Shown here piece by piece: positions 5,764 through 6,219 of a DNA stretch of 6,219 bases. Position 1 is the first letter of the stretch. Every line of letters begins with the position of its first letter. The notes beneath the pieces are model-generated. The model was not told where the DNA came from, made no database searches, and saw nothing but the letters and a program-made list of their open reading frames with translations. The stretch comes from Thermaceae bacterium. Its GTDB lineage: Bacteria; Deinococcota; Deinococci; Deinococcales; Marinithermaceae. The stretch covers positions 1 to 6,219 of the forward strand of contig JALSJG010000015.1 of the NCBI GenBank assembly GCA_026989475.1, read 5' to 3'. The position numbers and the translations under genes were made by a program.

Positions 5764-6219
5764 CTAACGCGCCGCCAAAGTCGCCAGGAACTCGGCGTTC
5801 GACTTGGTCTTGGCGAGACGCGAGAGCAGCATCTCCATTGCCTCGGCGGGATCCATGTCGGCGAGCACCTTGCGCAGCAGCCAGATCTTGTGCAGCGCCT
5901 CCTCACCGAGGAGGAGCTCCTCGCGCCTCGTCCCCGACTTCAGGATGTCGATCGCCGGGAAGATGCGGCGCTCTTCGAGCCTGCGCGAAAGGTGGAGCTC
6001 CATGTTGCCGGTGCCCTTGAACTCCTCGAAGATCACGTCGTCCATCCGGCTGCCGGTCTCCACCAGGGCGGTGGCCAGGATGGTAAGCGAACCCCCACCC
6101 CGGATGTTCCGGGCCGCGCCCAAAAACTTCTTCGGAAAGTGGAGCGCCGCCGAGTCGAGGCCGCCGGAGAGGGTGCGGCCGGTGGGCGGGGTGACCAGGT
6201 TGTTGGCCCGGGCCAGGCG
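5764..6219 (-). CDS. rho: Transcription termination factor Rho (C-terminal part, start lies right of window)
   Basis: The last 151 residues of Rho, the hexameric RNA-dependent ATPase that ends transcription, are visible; the RNA-binding N-terminal domain and the Walker A region are outside. Aligned by eye to E. coli Rho, the fragment corresponds to residues 269-419 and ends at the same point. The secondary RNA-binding Q-loop is present (TPPTGRTLSGGLD, fragment residues 10-22), as is the R-loop (ETGSRMDD, 54-61), with Arg58 where E. coli has Lys326, a conservative exchange. The conserved EEFKGTGNMELHLSR (65-79) and the arginine finger Arg98 in KSGTRREELL follow. Nothing looks broken. The M23 gene starts 16 nt after the stop, in a separate frame, so a transcript could continue into it. 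Confidence 0.96.
   Translation of the reverse strand, partial: RLARANNLVTPPTGRTLSGGLDSAALHFPKKFLGAARNIRGGGSLTILATALVETGSRMDDVIFEEFKGTGNMELHLSRRLEERRIFPAIDILKSGTRREELLLGEEALHKIWLLRKVLADMDPAEAMEMLLSRLAKTKSNAEFLATLAAR

Overview
The window is a high-GC chromosomal stretch that looks like the Thermaceae (Thermus, Meiothermus, Oceanithermus, Marinithermus and relatives). Three things suggest this. The 438-residue asparaginyl-tRNA synthetase has the length and wording I know from Thermus. The vitamin B6 genes are the DXP-independent PdxS/PdxT pair. At least two genes lack a Shine-Dalgarno sequence and instead have a -10-like hexamer 6-7 nt before the start codon, the leaderless arrangement common in Deinococcus-Thermus. 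The genus is not settled by sequence reading alone.

Left half, plus strand: the 3' part of a Cof-type HAD phosphatase gene (to 578); then a well-formed promoter inside an elaborate inverted-repeat region (585-637); a small XRE-family regulator (638-946, or 734-946 by the family-typical start); a hydrophobic membrane protein overlapping its end (930-1466); and asnS (1476-2792). The regulator and membrane protein form a translationally coupled pair of unknown function, whose promoter is probably autoregulated.

Right half, minus strand, read from the right edge: the 3' part of rho (ends 5764), a LysM/M23 cell-wall endopeptidase gene (5747-4542), pdxS (4531-3647) and pdxT (3503-2913). The peptidase and pdxS are 10 nt apart and so probably co-transcribed. 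A terminator-like hairpin separates pdxS from pdxT. PdxS and PdxT together make pyridoxal 5'-phosphate from ribose 5-phosphate, glyceraldehyde 3-phosphate and glutamine. asnS and pdxT converge across a 120-bp AT-rich gap.

Most genes are ordinary housekeeping genes. The points most worth a second look are non-coding: the 16-bp-arm inverted repeat with three CTTGAC half-sites at the XRE promoter, and a ~55-bp two-copy intergenic element flanking pdxT with matching blocks at almost the same spacing (TTTGTGAA, TTCGTGAA, TCAC, AAGGTAAA). I found no CRISPR array, tRNA, rRNA, insertion sequence or recognisable defence system.
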